Shown: positions 35,974 through 44,404 of the stretch, one piece after another
How positions within the stretch are numbered: position 1 is the stretch's first letter
Layout: every line of letters begins with the position of its first letter
Assembly: GCA_003249555.1 (NCBI GenBank)
Contig: QKIQ01000044.1
Coordinates: 89,773 to 153,772, forward strand
Reading direction: 5' to 3'
From: Clostridia bacterium
GTDB lineage: Bacteria; Bacillota; Clostridia; Christensenellales; SZUA-584
DNA length: 64,000 nucleotides
Program-made: the position numbers and the translations under genes
The notes under the pieces: generated by a model
What the model was told of the DNA's origin: nothing
Seen by the model: only the letters and a program-made list of their open reading frames with translations
Databases searched by the model: none

Positions 35974-36813
35974 TTACTCGGCATCCGTTGGCACATATTC
36001 GAAGCTTAATTCAGTGCCTTCCGAAGTTTTGCCTGTAATTGTTGAGCCGGAGATGCTGTACCATTCAGGCAGAGCTGTCGGGAAATCGGCCGGTTCGCTG
36101 CCGGTGAGCGCTGCGGGCTGCGCGGTCTCACTCGTTGAAATGCCGAATGTGCCGTCTTCACCGTTTGAGGCAAACTGATACAAGGACGTTGTACCGTCGT
36201 CCTTGATGAAATAGTACTGAGCGATATACCCAAAGGATGTTTTGCGATATTCAGAGAAAAAGTTTTCTTTGCCGTCCTTTGAGGAACTGCAGGACATCGC
36301 ATCGGCAGCAGGATCGTATGTACCGCTGAACGTATAGGCAACGCCCTCGGAATCCATATAAGAGACAGAGTAGCTGTTGCCGTTTTCAGTGTACTTCACA
36401 TCCGAAGAACCGAACATTGACAATCCCATCATGACGGATTCTTCTCCCATACCGAAGAAGCTGACCGGCAGCATGACAAGATCAACCATGGAAACGCCAA
36501 GCAGTGTAAACGAAGCGGAAAGCGAATCGAGATTACTGCCAAGACCGTCTGCCAGCTTTGACAGGACAACTTCCTTGGCGGTTGCATAAGCTGTGTAGGA
36601 ATCGGCAACCGGGAAGCCGGTGCTTGTTGTGCTGTTATCGTCTGCCGGTTCTTGCTGCACATCAGCGGCAGTAGGTTCGCTGGATTCAACTTCGCCGCCA
36701 TTTTGAGCGGGTTCATCCGTTTTTGGTGTGTTGTTTGATGGGGTTTGCCCACAGCCTGCGAACATAACCACAAGCATCAGCATAGCCAAAACAAAAATTA
36801 AAATCTTTCTCAT
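35974..36813 (-). CDS. Predicted lipoprotein of unknown function
   Basis: A 279-residue secreted protein. The signal peptide and lipobox (MRKILIFVLAMLMLVVMFAGC, Cys at 21) are followed by an Asn/Thr/Glu-rich linker. The soluble domain (about 75-279) has repeated beta-type segments such as SYTAYATAKEVVLSKLADGL, VKYTENGNSYSVSYMDSEGV and PEWYSISGSTITGK. No enzyme motif is visible. RBS GGAGG precedes the start codon. It is divergent from the large PBP gene and shares about 190 bases of AT-rich promoter DNA with it, but a functional link is unproven. Confidence 0.7.
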   Translation of the reverse strand: MRKILIFVLAMLMLVVMFAGCGQTPSNNTPKTDEPAQNGGEVESSEPTAADVQQEPADDNSTTSTGFPVADSYTAYATAKEVVLSKLADGLGSNLDSLSASFTLLGVSMVDLVMLPVSFFGMGEESVMMGLSMFGSSDVKYTENGNSYSVSYMDSEGVAYTFSGTYDPAADAMSCSSSKDGKENFFSEYRKTSFGYIAQYYFIKDDGTTSLYQFASNGEDGTFGISTSETAQPAALTGSEPADFPTALPEWYSISGSTITGKTSEGTELSFEYVPTDAE

Positions 36814-36959
36814 TGAGTTCCTCCATAAAATTTTTTGGATTTATTAAACAGTTTCGATTGTGGCATTTTAACACAAGTATAAATATTCCACAATATTTTT
36901 ATTAATGCAAATTAATTTTTGGAATTTAATCCTTTATCCACAATAAACAAAGAATGTGA

Positions 36960-36965
36960 TATAAT
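36960..36965 (+). promoter_or_regulatory. Probable minus-10 element of the PBP gene
   Basis: TATAAT 41 bases before the PBP start codon, with TCCACA (36937-36942) 17 bases upstream as a moderate minus-35. Confidence 0.5.
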
Positions 36966-37006
36966 CTCCGATAGGTGTGGTGGAATATGCCGCTGGAGAA
37001 TGAATC

Positions 37007-39664
37007 ATGAAAGTTAACATACGCAATCGCTTTTTTATATTTGGAGCGCTGGCAATGGCGCTTTTTATCGTAATTTTCGTACAACTTGTACAGCTGATGC
37101 TGGTTAACGGGGCGGAATATGCCGCGATGTCCGGGACGCTGGACAAACGCGTGGTTTCTATTCCCGGCGCGCGTGGCAGCATTCTCGACCGCAGCGGCTT
37201 GCCGCTCGCGTATGACGAAAAGTCATATAATGTGCAGTTTTACCGTGACCCGGCAAATAATACAGAGACGGACAGGGCTTATTATACGTCCATCATTATC
37301 GACACCATTGACATTGTTGAAAAATACGATGGCGAAATGATCGACACGTTTGTAATAAAGTACAATGATAAAACGGATGAATACTATTTCGATTGGGGTA
37401 TCGAAAACGAGGAAAACCAGAAGAGTCGTGAAAAAAACTGGCGTGTAAATATGTATGTGAGCACAAAGCTCGACGACAAGGGAAATTATATACTGACGCC
37501 TGAGGAAATCTATCTGAATTTAAGAGACAAGTATCAGATTCCTTCCGAAATGGGCTATGAAGAGGCGCGAAAAGTTCTCTCCGTCTGGCAGGAGTCTCAG
37601 CTTAATTCGTGGGTGGCTTACGAGCCGGTGACCATCGCCTACAACGTGAATATGCAGACGGTGGCCGAAATTGAAACGCATAAGGCCGAGCTTTCTGGCA
37701 TGAGCATTGAGGACTCGACGGTACGTGTGTATCCGAAAGACGACGTGGCGGCGCATGTGATCGGCTACCTTGGAAAAATGTCTGACGCTCAGACGCTTGC
37801 TGATTATACCGCCAAGGGCTATAAAGTGGACGATCTTGTGGGCGTTGAAGGCGTGGAAAAATCGATGGAGGCGTTTCTCACGGGCAACAGCGCGCTGCGG
37901 CAGGGCAAGGAACTTGTGGAGATCGACAACATGGCTGTGATACAAAACGTGCTTTCTTCCACACAACCCACGCAAGGCTACAACGTGATGCTCACGCTGG
38001 ATATACCGATGCAGAAGGTAGTCGAGGAATCTCTTGCGAAAAACATCCCCGAAATTCATGCTGAACAGACTAAAGCCTTTGATGAAGTGAATAAAGAGGC
38101 ATTGGCAAAAGGGGAAAAGAGCATGTATGACGGTCTTGATTTAGAGAAGCTGCATTTAGCGGTATCCGGCGCGGCGGTTGTGCTTGATGTTCACTCGGGA
38201 GAAGTCCTTGCTATGGGTAGTTATCCTAGCTTTGATTTGAACCTGTTTATCGGCGGGATTTCTGAAGATGAATACAGCGTATTAAAAGATGACCCTGCAA
38301 AGCCGCTTTTTAACAATGCTATTTCTAGTCGATCGACACCGGGCTCTATATTTAAAATGGTCACAGGGCTTGCTGCACTGATGGAAGGTGAAATAGACCC
38401 CGATAAAGGAACCACACTGACTGAGAGAATCAGTTGTCAGGGTCAATATGTTGTGAATGAGGAGGCTGTGAAGAATGGTGCAAAAGCTCAGGGGCCAAGA
38501 TGTTGGAAAACACGTAATTATGACGATGCACATGCTAACCAAGATATCGTTTTGGGTTTGGAGCATAGCTGTAACTATTACTTTTGCACCCTTGCTGACA
38601 GGCTCGGTATTGATCTGCTCGATAAATGGGCCGACAAATTTGGTCTGACAAGTTCTACGGGCATAGAGCTGCCAAATGAAGTTATTGGCATGGTTGGTAA
38701 TCAGGATTTGCTTTTTGATCCCAGTAAGGATATTGACGAACAGGCGACATTCCTGCCAAAACTGGTTATGAGCACGGGTAAATATTCAATAGCGAATATT
38801 ATTAGACAATATGGTGATGACATTGGGACAACTTATGATGATACTCAGATAGAAGAGGCGGCAAAACAGATTGTCTATCTGTTAGGTATAAATTGGGAAG
38901 CTGATGAAACAGACCGTAATGTTTTAAAGGATGAAAATGGGTTATCAATGGGTGACCATGTGCGTCAGATATTGTCAGAAATGCTGGGTATTTCGGTAAA
39001 AAGTTCGGTTGCTTTGAGCCAGCAAATTACGAGTGGAGCGCTGTCACAACTGCAATGGTCCAGAACAATGACGGTCACATCTGGAATGGGGCAAGGCATT
39101 ATACAGTTGACACCAATAGCGGTGGCACGGTATGTGGCTGCCCTTGCTAATGGTGGTACCGTCTATCAAACGCATATAGTGGATAAGGTGGTTGCTCAGG
39201 ACGGTACGGTTTTGTTTGATAAAGAGCCAGAAATTTTTGATACACTGGATGCAAATGCTGAATATCTGGATGCCATAAAAAAAGGGATGAAAGAGGTTGT
39301 GTCCGGCGAAGACGGTACCGCAGCTAAATATTTCAAAGATTTCAATGAGGATTATCTTAAAAAGATAGGCGGTAAAACGGGTACGGCTGAGGTTTCTGAT
39401 GTTGACTTAGAGAATAACAGCTGGTTTGTCTGTTTCGCACCCTATGATGACCCGGAGATTGCCATTGTGTCTTATGTTCCCAATGGTTTTACGGGTGGTT
39501 ATTCCTCATGGATCGCGCAGGACATACTGACTTATTACTTCGATCAGAAGAATATCGTGGCTGAACAGACAATACCCGATTCGGGTTCGCTGGTATTTGG
39601 GGACTCCAGCGCCACGAATACCGATACCGGCGAGGAAGAATCTGAAACGCCGGAAGGCGAATAA
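37007..39664 (+). CDS. Class B penicillin-binding protein (PBP2-type transpeptidase) with enlarged transpeptidase domain
   Basis: An 885-residue peptidoglycan cross-linking enzyme. An N-terminal TM helix (about 10-33) precedes the PBP dimerisation domain with RGSILDRSGLPLAYDEK, and then the transpeptidase domain with active-site Ser447 in STPGSIFK450, S521-C-N523 and K790-T-G. The distance between SxN and KTG is about 267 residues, roughly 110 more than in E. coli PBP2, because of an Asp/Glu-rich insertion near residues 565-675. The C-terminal tail is acidic and Thr/Glu-rich. GC drops to 43 percent over 38221-39540. It is followed by minCDE, and probably acts with RodA. Confidence 0.92.
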   Translation: MKVNIRNRFFIFGALAMALFIVIFVQLVQLMLVNGAEYAAMSGTLDKRVVSIPGARGSILDRSGLPLAYDEKSYNVQFYRDPANNTETDRAYYTSIIIDTIDIVEKYDGEMIDTFVIKYNDKTDEYYFDWGIENEENQKSREKNWRVNMYVSTKLDDKGNYILTPEEIYLNLRDKYQIPSEMGYEEARKVLSVWQESQLNSWVAYEPVTIAYNVNMQTVAEIETHKAELSGMSIEDSTVRVYPKDDVAAHVIGYLGKMSDAQTLADYTAKGYKVDDLVGVEGVEKSMEAFLTGNSALRQGKELVEIDNMAVIQNVLSSTQPTQGYNVMLTLDIPMQKVVEESLAKNIPEIHAEQTKAFDEVNKEALAKGEKSMYDGLDLEKLHLAVSGAAVVLDVHSGEVLAMGSYPSFDLNLFIGGISEDEYSVLKDDPAKPLFNNAISSRSTPGSIFKMVTGLAALMEGEIDPDKGTTLTERISCQGQYVVNEEAVKNGAKAQGPRCWKTRNYDDAHANQDIVLGLEHSCNYYFCTLADRLGIDLLDKWADKFGLTSSTGIELPNEVIGMVGNQDLLFDPSKDIDEQATFLPKLVMSTGKYSIANIIRQYGDDIGTTYDDTQIEEAAKQIVYLLGINWEADETDRNVLKDENGLSMGDHVRQILSEMLGISVKSSVALSQQITSGALSQLQWSRTMTVTSGMGQGIIQLTPIAVARYVAALANGGTVYQTHIVDKVVAQDGTVLFDKEPEIFDTLDANAEYLDAIKKGMKEVVSGEDGTAAKYFKDFNEDYLKKIGGKTGTAEVSDVDLENNSWFVCFAPYDDPEIAIVSYVPNGFTGGYSSWIAQDILTYYFDQKNIVAEQTIPDSGSLVFGDSSATNTDTGEEESETPEGE

Positions 39665-39744
39665 GAGAGCAAAATAAGCATGCAGGCAGGAAAAAAACTC
39701 AAGTTTGTAGAAATTTTATTCGATAACAATATAGGATGGTTGAT

Positions 39745-40425
39745 ATGGGAATCAGAATAAAGGGAAAGTCTGGCGGTGTGCTGGAAATTATGGTGCAGCC
39801 GGCTTCGTCATATGATGAGATTAAGCTTGCCATTGGGGACAAGCTTAATAAGCATAAGGGCTTTTTTTCGGGTTCCGAAGCCAAGGTGATTTTTCGCGGC
39901 AAGTTGTTTTCGGTGCCGCAAAGAAAAGAGCTGACGCAGCTTTTGCATGAGCAATATGGCATTGCGAATGTGGCGTTTGGAGACGAAGCACCGATAGAGA
40001 CAAAAGAGACAACGAAGCAGCTGATGACGGACACGGGGGACGATATTAATCGCGTGACGCTGGTATCCAAAGAATATTTTGACGCAAAAAGCGTGTTTGT
40101 TACGCATACGCTGCGCAGCGGGCAGCGTATAGAATGCGAAGGTGACGTGGTGGTGCTTGGAGACGTCAACGACGGTGCCGAGGTGATTGCCGGAGGCAGC
40201 ATTGCCGTGATGGGCTCGCTGCGCGGGCTGGCGCACGCGGGTGCTATGGGACGTGCAGACGTGGTGGTGGCTGCAAATGTGCTTGTTCCCAAGCAGCTTC
40301 GCATCAGTGGCAAAATTGCCGTATTTCCGGCAGATGCGGGCGGTGAAGGGCCTAAAGTCGCAGAATATAAACAGGGAAGCATAGTGATCAGGCCGTTAAA
40401 ACCCGGTCGATCCAGCGCCCGTTAG
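39745..40425 (+). CDS. minC: Septum site-determining protein MinC
   Basis: A 226-residue inhibitor of FtsZ assembly. The N-terminal domain (IRIKGKSGGVLEIMVQPASSYDEIKLAI) is followed by a linker and the C-terminal beta-helix domain with TLRSGQRIECEGDVVVLGDVNDGAEVIAGGSIAVMGSLRGLAHAG, the MinC signature that binds MinD. The ATG at 39745 is favoured because AGGA lies at suitable distance; the ATG at 39736 would be too close. First gene of minCDE. Confidence 0.95.
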   Translation: MGIRIKGKSGGVLEIMVQPASSYDEIKLAIGDKLNKHKGFFSGSEAKVIFRGKLFSVPQRKELTQLLHEQYGIANVAFGDEAPIETKETTKQLMTDTGDDINRVTLVSKEYFDAKSVFVTHTLRSGQRIECEGDVVVLGDVNDGAEVIAGGSIAVMGSLRGLAHAGAMGRADVVVAANVLVPKQLRISGKIAVFPADAGGEGPKVAEYKQGSIVIRPLKPGRSSAR

Positions 40426-40455
40426 AAGACATCATTTTTTTTGGAGGGTATTGAG

Positions 40456-41250
40456 ATGGAAAATGTCATTGTGGTGACATCAGGGAAAGGCGGCGTTGGG
40501 AAGACAACGACTGTGGCCAACTTGGGCGCAGGGCTTGCCAGCGAAGGCAAAAAGGTTGTGCTGATAGATACGGACATTGGGCTGAGAAATTTGGATGTGG
40601 TGCTCGGTCTGGAAAACAGGATCGTCTATGATCTTGTGGACGTGGTGGAAGGCACATGCCGCTTAAAACAAGCGCTCATAAAGGATAAACGCTACGACGG
40701 ATTGTTCCTCGTACCCGCCGCGCAAACGCGTGACAAGATGGCGGTCAATGAGGAGCAGATGAAAGTGCTGGTAAAAGAGCTTGAACAGGAGTTTGACTAT
40801 ATACTGATAGATTGCCCTGCCGGTATTGAACAGGGGTTCAAAAACGCAGTTGCCGGCGCAAAGTCTGCCATTGTGGTCACAGTGCCTGAGGTGTCAGCCG
40901 TGCGCGATGCCGACAGGATTATCGGCCTATTGTCTGCAGCAGGCATCGACGACTGCCAGCTGCTTGTGAACCGTATGCGCATCGATATGGTGAAAAGAGG
41001 CGATATGCTCGCGCTGGATGACACGCTCGATATACTCGGCATTAATCTTATTGGCGTGGTTCCCGAGGATGAAAAGATCATCCGGTCTTCCAACATGGGC
41101 GAACCTATCGTGATGACCGATAAGGCGCCCGCCGGAAAGGCATACAGAAATATCACCCGACGGATTATGGGCGAAAACATACCGCTCATGGATCTAAATG
41201 ATGACAGTGGTCTTGGGTCTGTACTTAGAAGACTGCTCAGAGGAAAATAG
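40456..41250 (+). CDS. minD: Septum site-determining ATPase MinD
   Basis: A 264-residue ParA-type ATPase. It has a deviant Walker A KGGVGKT (11-17), followed by VVLIDTDIGLRNLDVVLGLE and DYILIDCPAGIEQGF. A C-terminal amphipathic membrane-targeting helix (SVLRRLLRGK) is visible. GGAGGG precedes the ATG at 40456 by 9 bases. It positions MinC at the poles and is moved by MinE. Confidence 0.97.
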   Translation: MENVIVVTSGKGGVGKTTTVANLGAGLASEGKKVVLIDTDIGLRNLDVVLGLENRIVYDLVDVVEGTCRLKQALIKDKRYDGLFLVPAAQTRDKMAVNEEQMKVLVKELEQEFDYILIDCPAGIEQGFKNAVAGAKSAIVVTVPEVSAVRDADRIIGLLSAAGIDDCQLLVNRMRIDMVKRGDMLALDDTLDILGINLIGVVPEDEKIIRSSNMGEPIVMTDKAPAGKAYRNITRRIMGENIPLMDLNDDSGLGSVLRRLLRGK

Positions 41251-41261
41251 GAGGAGATAGA

Positions 41262-41540
41262 ATGGCACGAAGAAGAAGCAGCTCCAGCAGCATTGCAAGA
41301 GAGCGTTTAAAGCTTGTGTTGATTCATGACCGCGCAGGCACATCTCCGTCCAGTAATGTGATGGAAATGCTCCGCAAAGATATTATCGGCGTGATTTCCA
41401 AGTATTTCGATGTAGAAGAGTCTGATTTTGATGTCGAAATCAAGAATTCTTCGGATATACAAAGAAGCAGCGCTGCCACGCAGCTGACAGCAAACATTCC
41501 CATAAAAAGAATAAAGAGCTTAGGCCCAAACAGATACTAG
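41262..41540 (+). CDS. minE: Cell division topological specificity factor MinE
   Basis: A 92-residue protein of normal MinE length. The N-terminal anti-MinCD helix includes IARERLKLVLIHDRAG, and the dimerisation domain includes MLRKDIIGVISKYFDVEESDFDVEI. The extreme N-terminus (MARRRSSSSS) is basic and Ser-rich, suited to membrane contact. RBS GGAGGAG. Completes the minCDE operon, implying pole-to-pole Min oscillation rather than the DivIVA/MinJ type. Confidence 0.94.
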   Translation: MARRRSSSSSIARERLKLVLIHDRAGTSPSSNVMEMLRKDIIGVISKYFDVEESDFDVEIKNSSDIQRSSAATQLTANIPIKRIKSLGPNRY

Positions 41541-41541
41541 G

Positions 41542-42060
41542 CTATTTGGGGCGGTACATCTCCACCAGCGCGTCCACCCATACGCGGTTAGGGCCTTCGA
41601 TGATGGAGAACGGCTGCGTGCTTTCTGTTTGACCTTCTTCGAAAAGCAGGATTTTGACACCTTCACGTGTCTGTCCGCCGATCACCTGAAGGTAAAAGAG
41701 CGCGTAAGGTATGAAGCCTTCTTTATAAACAATCAGGGTGATTTCTCCCCATTGCTTTTGCATGATATCGTCGTAGCGCGTATCGCGAATCACGGGGACA
41801 TTGATATTTTGCGTCATGCCGTTTTCGTCTGTCTGATATACCTTGCCTGTTTCGACAACAACGACGGAAGCGTCTTTAATCGGTGCTTCGGTATATCCTT
41901 CCACGACGTTAACGGTTAGCTGCGCCGTATCAGAATGAGAACCAAACACCGATACGGCATTTGGCGAAATCACGCTTGCAATGACCAATGCGCCGACCAG
42001 CAGTAACGCGCTGGCGGCGAAGGCCATAAAAAGACCGCGGCGGTCTTTTTTCTTTTCCAT
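41542..42060 (-). CDS. Single-pass membrane protein with carboxypeptidase-regulatory-like domain
   Basis: A 172-residue protein. A basic cytoplasmic start (EKKKDRRG), a TM helix (FMAFAASALLLVGALVIAS) and an extracytoplasmic beta-sandwich follow: AQLTVNVVEGYTEAPIKDASVVVVETGKVYQTDENGMTQNI is typical of CarboxypepD_reg-like domains. The inner ATG at 42060 has GAGGTG upstream. Its stop lies one base from the minE stop, so the two genes converge. Function unknown; likely a wall- or surface-associated protein. Confidence 0.65.
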   Translation of the reverse strand: MEKKKDRRGLFMAFAASALLLVGALVIASVISPNAVSVFGSHSDTAQLTVNVVEGYTEAPIKDASVVVVETGKVYQTDENGMTQNINVPVIRDTRYDDIMQKQWGEITLIVYKEGFIPYALFYLQVIGGQTREGVKILLFEEGQTESTQPFSIIEGPNRVWVDALVEMYRPK

Positions 42061-42184
42061 ACAATTCACCTCGACAATATATATGCTGCATATGTATGTA
42101 AATATGGCATGACAGTCAAATTAAACGTGACATTTGCGTATCAAAACGGATATAATAAAAGAAATTTCCTTAAGGAGACATAAA

Positions 42185-43537
42185 ATGGACCGAATTCAAT
42201 TTGATTTTAACAACGCGATGACGACGATGGTGGGAGCCCACGGGTTTTCCGCTAAGGAGATAGCCGATGCGGACGGTATGCTGAAAAACGCGATTGACGC
42301 GCTGAAAACAAAACCCCTTGGATTCCGCAAACTGCCAAAGGGACAAGCCGCCGTTGTGGACGACATTATTCAGACTGCCGCGGCTGTCAGAGAGAAGTGC
42401 GATACATTCGTTGTGCTGGGTATCGGCGGTTCGGCATTAGGGCCTATTGCTGTGGAGCAGGCGCTGATGGACGGGCAGGGCAGCATGAAGCTCATCGTTG
42501 AGGACAACGTGGATCCGGAGCGTCTTGCGCGCGTGTTCGGCGGCCTTGATTTAAAAAAGACAATGTTCAACGTGATTACGAAATCCGGCAGAACGTCTGA
42601 AACCATGTCGCAGATGATGTATGCCGCCAGCGCCATTGAAAAAGCGGGTCTTGCGCTCAAGGATCATATGATCGCCACCACGGACGAGAAGAACGGCGAG
42701 TTGGTCAAGATTTTGCAGAAGGAAGGGCTCAAATCGTTTGTCATTCCCTCTGATGTGGGCGGACGGTTTTCCGAGCTGACACCCGTGGGACTGCTTCCTG
42801 CGGCGGTATGCGGTCACGATATCTCTGCGATGCTTGAAGGCGCGGCTTATATGGACGAGCTTTGCACGCGCGAAGCGGGCAATCCCGCGGCGCTTTATGC
42901 GCTGCTGCATGTGCTGGGTATGAAAAAGGGCTTTAACATAAGCGTCATGCTTCCGTACGCTGACAGTATAAAGTACATGTCCGACTGGTACGCGCAGCTT
43001 TGGGCGGAGTCATTAGGCAAACGTTACGGTAACGATGGCAACGAGGTGTTTGCGGGGCAGACGCCCGTGAAGGCGCTTGGCGTGACGGACCAGCATTCGC
43101 AGATTCAGCTATACACCGAAGGGCCTTTCGACAAGATTGTGACGTTCCTCAAAGTGGACAAGTTCAGAAACGACCTGGTAATTCCAAAGGCGCTGGAATA
43201 TATTGACGCGATATCATTCCTTTGCGACAAGACGTTCGGACAGCTTCTGGAGGCCGAGCGCAGCGCGACGGAATACGCGCTCTGCAAGGCAGGCCGCCCG
43301 AACATGACGATTGCGCTGAGCCAAGTGAATGCGTACACGGTGGGCGCGCTGCTGTATTTCTTCGAGATGGCCACGGCATACGCGGGCGAGATGCTTGCCA
43401 TTAACGCGTTTGACCAGCCGGGTGTGGAGGAAGGCAAGATCGCTACGTTTGCGCTGATGGGCAAGGCCGGATTTGAGGAAAAGAAGGCTGAATTAAATTC
43501 TCGCCCGGCAAAGGACGCGGCTTTGATTATTGAATAA
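42185..43537 (+). CDS. pgi: Glucose-6-phosphate isomerase
   Basis: A 450-residue glycolytic enzyme interconverting glucose-6-phosphate and fructose-6-phosphate. Family blocks: FVVLGIGGSALGPIAVEQAL, VITKSGRTSETMSQMM, VGGRFSELTPVGLLP, and the catalytic region GVTDQHSQIQLYTEGPFDK. AAGGAG precedes the ATG at 42185. Length and arrangement are those of the Gram-positive type. A single gene; a run of stem-loops follows directly. Confidence 0.97.
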   Translation: MDRIQFDFNNAMTTMVGAHGFSAKEIADADGMLKNAIDALKTKPLGFRKLPKGQAAVVDDIIQTAAAVREKCDTFVVLGIGGSALGPIAVEQALMDGQGSMKLIVEDNVDPERLARVFGGLDLKKTMFNVITKSGRTSETMSQMMYAASAIEKAGLALKDHMIATTDEKNGELVKILQKEGLKSFVIPSDVGGRFSELTPVGLLPAAVCGHDISAMLEGAAYMDELCTREAGNPAALYALLHVLGMKKGFNISVMLPYADSIKYMSDWYAQLWAESLGKRYGNDGNEVFAGQTPVKALGVTDQHSQIQLYTEGPFDKIVTFLKVDKFRNDLVIPKALEYIDAISFLCDKTFGQLLEAERSATEYALCKAGRPNMTIALSQVNAYTVGALLYFFEMATAYAGEMLAINAFDQPGVEEGKIATFALMGKAGFEEKKAELNSRPAKDAALIIE

Positions 43538-43605
43538 GCGAATCCTCCGATTCGCGAATTTTTTGACACGCTTTTCGTGCCGCCTCCTTTGGCAAAGGAG
43601 GCTTT
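43538..43605. repeat. Cluster of three stem-loops after pgi, repeat-like
   Basis: Three consecutive hairpins: GCGAATC CTCC GATTCGC (perfect 7 bp), CACG CTTTT CGTG, and GCCTCCTTT GGC AAAGGAGGC (perfect 9 bp). This series, with G-rich motifs on the minus strand, resembles interspersed hairpin repeats found in many gut Clostridia. The last stem is followed only by TTTGAAAG, so termination would be weak. Confidence 0.5.
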
Positions 43606-43622
43606 GAAAGTGAAACATGTAA

Positions 43623-43660
43623 AACGGCCATATCGTTCCATGCGGTATGGCTGTTATTAT
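43623..43660 (+). terminator. Stem-loop, probable terminator after pgi
   Basis: AACGGCCATA / TATGGCTGTT (10 bp, one G-U) around a 13-base loop, followed by ATTATCAT. The T-tract is weak. Confidence 0.45.
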
Positions 43661-43798
43661 CATATTAATAAGGGATATGAAAGAAAATTCTAAAAACGAG
43701 AGCAATGTGAAGAAGCGGGGGGCGCAAATCACAGCAATCACACAAATATCATTTGACACAATCATCATCTTCGTATACAATGCAAGGCGAGTTGAATA

Positions 43799-43895
43799 AG
43801 AGCATATGGGAGCTGAGTGATCGGCTGAGAGGAGACGTTTTTGTCTCGACCATGAGAACCTGATACGGGTAATGCCGGCGTAGGAAATTAGCAAT
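43799..43895 (+). promoter_or_regulatory. Thiamine pyrophosphate (TPP) riboswitch
   Basis: The Thi-box core is present in order: GGGAGCT, then CGGCTGAGA, a short P3-type stem, GAGAACCTGATACGGGTAATGCCGG split over the pyrophosphate pocket, and GCGTAGGAAA. A terminator follows at 43909. The riboswitch should reduce expression of the downstream thiamine transporter genes when TPP is plentiful. The outermost P1 helix is less obvious. Confidence 0.88.
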
Positions 43896-43908
43896 GTTGG
43901 ATTTTTTT

Positions 43909-43944
43909 GAGCCGTTCCGTATTTGGACACGGCTCTTATTGTTT
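43909..43944 (+). terminator. Terminator of the TPP riboswitch
   Basis: GAGCCGT / ACGGCTC plus TCC/GGA with one bulged C, then TTATTGTTT. It sits 15 bases after the riboswitch core and forms its expression platform. Confidence 0.75.
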
Positions 43945-43961
43945 CCTTTGAATGTGCGAGA

Positions 43962-44030
43962 ATGGCGGGCATGGAAACCCCGCCCCTACGGGATGCATCG
44001 AAAATATAAGCGCATTGTAGGGAACGGACT
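43962..44030. repeat. Two small G/C-rich inverted repeats, REP-like
   Basis: GGCGGG...CCCGCC followed by CCTAC, and further on GTAGGG followed by GAACG...CGTTC. The two modules are in inverted orientation around a 30-base centre (CCTAC...GTAGG). This is the pattern of short interspersed repeats in Clostridia. It lies between the riboswitch terminator and the first gene of the transporter operon. Confidence 0.4.
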
Positions 44031-44116
44031 GTGAGCGTTCAGTATGACATGGGTATAGTCTGTGCCAAAAACGATAAAATTTTAAGCAATTGAACGTCAT
44101 TAAGGAGGAAATAATA

Positions 44117-44404
44117 ATGCCAATAGTCAATGTGGAGCTTCAGGTGCTGCCCGGCGGCACAGAAAAAGTTTACGAAGTGGTCGACAGTGTGATCGCGATG
44201 ATCAAGGAAACGGGTATCAAATACGTGGTGGGGCCCATGGGTACCACGATGGAGGGCGAACTGCCTCAGTTGCTAAAAATCGTTGAGAAGGCGCAGCAGG
44301 TCTGCATCGATAACGGCGCAAGCCGCGTACTGTCTGTGGTCAAAATCGATTATAAGCCGGAGGGTGCAACCATCGATGAAAAAATCGGGAAATATCGCGA
44401 ATAA
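44117..44404 (+). CDS. Thiamine-binding protein of the DUF77/MTH1187 family
   Basis: A 95-residue ferredoxin-like fold protein: NVELQVLPGGTEKVYEVVDSVI, GIKYVVGPMGTTMEGE and SRVLSVVKIDYKPEG. Members bind thiamine or its hydroxymethylpyrimidine precursor and often accompany TPP-riboswitch transport operons. Here it is the first gene after a TPP riboswitch. RBS AAGGAGG. Overlaps the permease gene by 29 bases. It may deliver the ligand to, or sense it for, the transporter. Confidence 0.85.
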   Translation: MPIVNVELQVLPGGTEKVYEVVDSVIAMIKETGIKYVVGPMGTTMEGELPQLLKIVEKAQQVCIDNGASRVLSVVKIDYKPEGATIDEKIGKYRE

